Below, piece by piece: positions 11,092-12,249 of a stretch of DNA of 12,249 nucleotides. Every line of letters begins with the position of its first letter. Position 1 is the first letter of the stretch. The position numbers and the translations under genes are program-made. The notes below the pieces were generated by a model. It searched no databases. It was not told the origin of the DNA and saw only the letters and a list, made by a program, of their open reading frames with translations. Source of the DNA: Candidatus Woesearchaeota archaeon (GTDB lineage: Archaea; Nanobdellota; Nanobdellia; Woesearchaeales; BM511); assembly GCA_018221175.1 (NCBI GenBank), contig JAAOYE010000104.1, positions 1 to 12,249 of the forward strand, written 5' to 3'.

Positions 11092-12204
11092 TTACTTTGT
11101 TAGCTTTGTGTTTATCTTTTTTAGTTCCTGCTTTATGCTTGTTATGACGTCGTCTTTTCTTTCTATGATTTTAACGCGTTTTTTGTTGTCTTTAGGATTT
11201 ATTTTATTTATTCTTTCTTGAATATTTTTTAGTTTTGGCTCTAGCTGTTTTGTTTTGTCTTCTTGAATCTGGGCGCTTTCTATTTTTTCTTTTGTTTCGT
11301 TTATTTGTTTGAACTTTGTTTTTATTTTTTCATTGTTTAGGTTTGATTCATCAAGCATGTCAAGCAATGTGTTTTGTTCTTCTATCGCGTCAGAGAATTT
11401 TTCTTTGTAACGCTTAATTTTGCTCATAAAATTTTCGCTGCTGTGAAAAATGCTTGTGAGCTTTTTAAAATCAATTAATAATCTTAATTCTGAGATCAAT
11501 TGTTTTAAGGTGTTTTCGTCTTTTGTTTTTTCTTCTATTTTTTTTAAATTATTTAGGTGTTCCCTGCTGTTTTTTATGTTTTGTATTTGTTCAATTGTTT
11601 GTTTCTCGTTTGTTTTTAGCTCTTTTAATTCATTTTCTAATTCGTTTTCTTGCACTTTTAGGTTTTCCAGGTCTTTTCCTATTTCTTTTACTGCTTCCAG
11701 CTTTTGTTTTATTGACGTTATTGCTTTGTTTGCTTCGAAGAGTTCTTTGTTTTCCTCTTCTGTGGTTTTTAAGAATTTGTAGAGGTTTTGAAATGTTGTT
11801 TTCACAGCCGCCATCTCCTTTCCGATTAAATAAGTGACTTTTTCATAAGCCTTGAAGGATTTTTGTTCAAATTCACTTAAAGAATTGTTTATTTCTGTGA
11901 TATCTCCACTAAGATTTAATCTCTCTAATTGTGAGATGTAGCTTTTAAGTGCAGTTTTTACTATTGACTTTGTCCGGTTGTCATCCTTTTTTTCATCTAT
12001 GTCTATATTTTTTAAAACTTCAATGTTGCTGTCTAGGTCATTTGTGAAAAGAATAATTCTTTTTTTAACATCTTTTAATATATTGTTTTCTATTTCCTTG
12101 TTTTCTAAAGATTTGTTTTTTATCCAGTCCTCCAACTTATTAAAAGAAACACTTTCCTCCTTTACTTTCACTTCTCTTTTTTTAAGAAAATCAAACAAAC
12201 CCAT
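11092..12204 (-). CDS. Coiled-coil protein, unknown function
   Basis: This 370-aa protein is nearly all charged helix. The N-terminus reads MGLFDFLKKREVKV, a pattern seen in archaeal cytoskeletal or chromosome-associated coiled-coil proteins but not diagnostic. Residues about 145-235 form a long heptad-like coiled coil (EENELFEANKAI..., LENELKELKTNEKQTIEQIQNIK). A second coiled region runs about 260-370 with the tail SIKQELKKINTKLTK. It has no cysteine, no membrane segment and no ATPase motif, so it is not a full SMC or SbcC. Lys and Glu dominate. It may be a structural or scaffolding protein; this is inference. ATG 12204 is 26 nt from a strong TATA box. Confidence 0.75.
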   Translation of the reverse strand: MGLFDFLKKREVKVKEESVSFNKLEDWIKNKSLENKEIENNILKDVKKRIILFTNDLDSNIEVLKNIDIDEKKDDNRTKSIVKTALKSYISQLERLNLSGDITEINNSLSEFEQKSFKAYEKVTYLIGKEMAAVKTTFQNLYKFLKTTEEENKELFEANKAITSIKQKLEAVKEIGKDLENLKVQENELENELKELKTNEKQTIEQIQNIKNSREHLNNLKKIEEKTKDENTLKQLISELRLLIDFKKLTSIFHSSENFMSKIKRYKEKFSDAIEEQNTLLDMLDESNLNNEKIKTKFKQINETKEKIESAQIQEDKTKQLEPKLKNIQERINKINPKDNKKRVKIIERKDDVITSIKQELKKINTKLTK

Positions 12205-12221
12205 CTAAGGAGCGAATAATT

Positions 12222-12236
12222 GGTTATATATAAAAG
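12222..12236 (-). promoter_or_regulatory. TATA box for the coiled-coil gene
   Basis: The minus strand reads CTTTTATATATAACC, with its core centred 26 nt before ATG 12204. There is no SD, so the transcript is probably leaderless. Confidence 0.55.
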
Positions 12237-12249
12237 TTTATTTTAAAAT

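Noticed and set aside
11073..11147. A 24-codon plus-strand frame that looks like a signal peptide (MRFILIVTLLALCLS...)
   Set aside because: It is mostly antisense to the end of the coiled-coil gene, with no usable promoter or SD, so it is a complement artefact.
11450..11837. Hydrophobic plus-strand frames (rich in Phe, Leu, Ser, Cys)
   Set aside because: They are the complement of the Lys/Glu-rich coiled-coil gene, which produces Phe/Leu-rich antisense frames.
1..12249. CRISPR array, insertion sequence or prophage
   Set aside because: No regularly spaced direct repeats, transposase or terminal inverted repeats were seen.

Overview
This 12.2-kb AT-rich window is archaeal chromosomal DNA. The evidence is a complete ABCE1 ribosome-recycling ATPase, a type II methionine aminopeptidase, a signal peptidase with the Ser/His/Asp arrangement of the archaeal/ER type, TATA boxes in front of almost every gene, and a tRNA interrupted by an intron that fits a bulge-helix-bulge fold. 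The very tight packing (overlapping convergent genes, microproteins) and the set of small uncharacterised proteins suggest a DPANN lineage, perhaps Woesearchaeota or Pacearchaeota; that assignment is inference. It is not an obvious mobile island: no transposase, integrase, phage gene or CRISPR array was seen.

Layout. Positions 1-1000 hold three minus-strand genes: the start of an unknown basic protein, a small PD-(D/E)XK-like nuclease, and a winged-helix protein with a C-terminal PUR-like domain. A rightward 83-aa unknown gene shares a symmetrical TATA box with the last of these. Positions 1236-1827 look empty but contain four short minus-strand reading frames. Three of them carry metal-ligand-type Cys/His motifs, one being a clear SEC-C motif. 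tRNA-Cys(GCA) follows, split by a 56-nt intron in its T-loop, then a YkgJ-type CxxCxxCC protein and tRNA-Arg(TCT). Positions 2667-4866 hold a rightward series: an unknown 207-aa protein, signal peptidase I and methionine aminopeptidase. hisS is convergent with map and divergent from ABCE1 (6137-7867). The leftward block 7858-9789 contains a Kazal-like lipoprotein, an aromatic-type amino-acid permease and a 66-aa unknown. Then come msrB (rightward), a 39-aa membrane microprotein, a flavodoxin, a possible 20-aa ORF under an operator-like palindrome, and a 370-aa coiled-coil protein.

Functional themes. Much of the window is translation and protein maturation: tRNA-Cys, tRNA-Arg, HisRS, ribosome recycling, N-terminal Met removal and signal-peptide cleavage. 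MsrB and flavodoxin add redox repair. Genes are mostly single transcription units. In at least fifteen cases the centre of a TATA box lies 24-27 nt upstream of the start codon, so most mRNAs should be leaderless. This spacing was used to correct several starts (GTG 932, ATG 3988, ATG 9543, ATG 107) and to support ORFs that are otherwise too short to trust.

The points most worth following are the T-loop intron of tRNA-Cys, the row of Cys-rich microproteins, the winged-helix/PUR-like protein, and the two tiny ORFs at 10266-10385 and 11001-11063.
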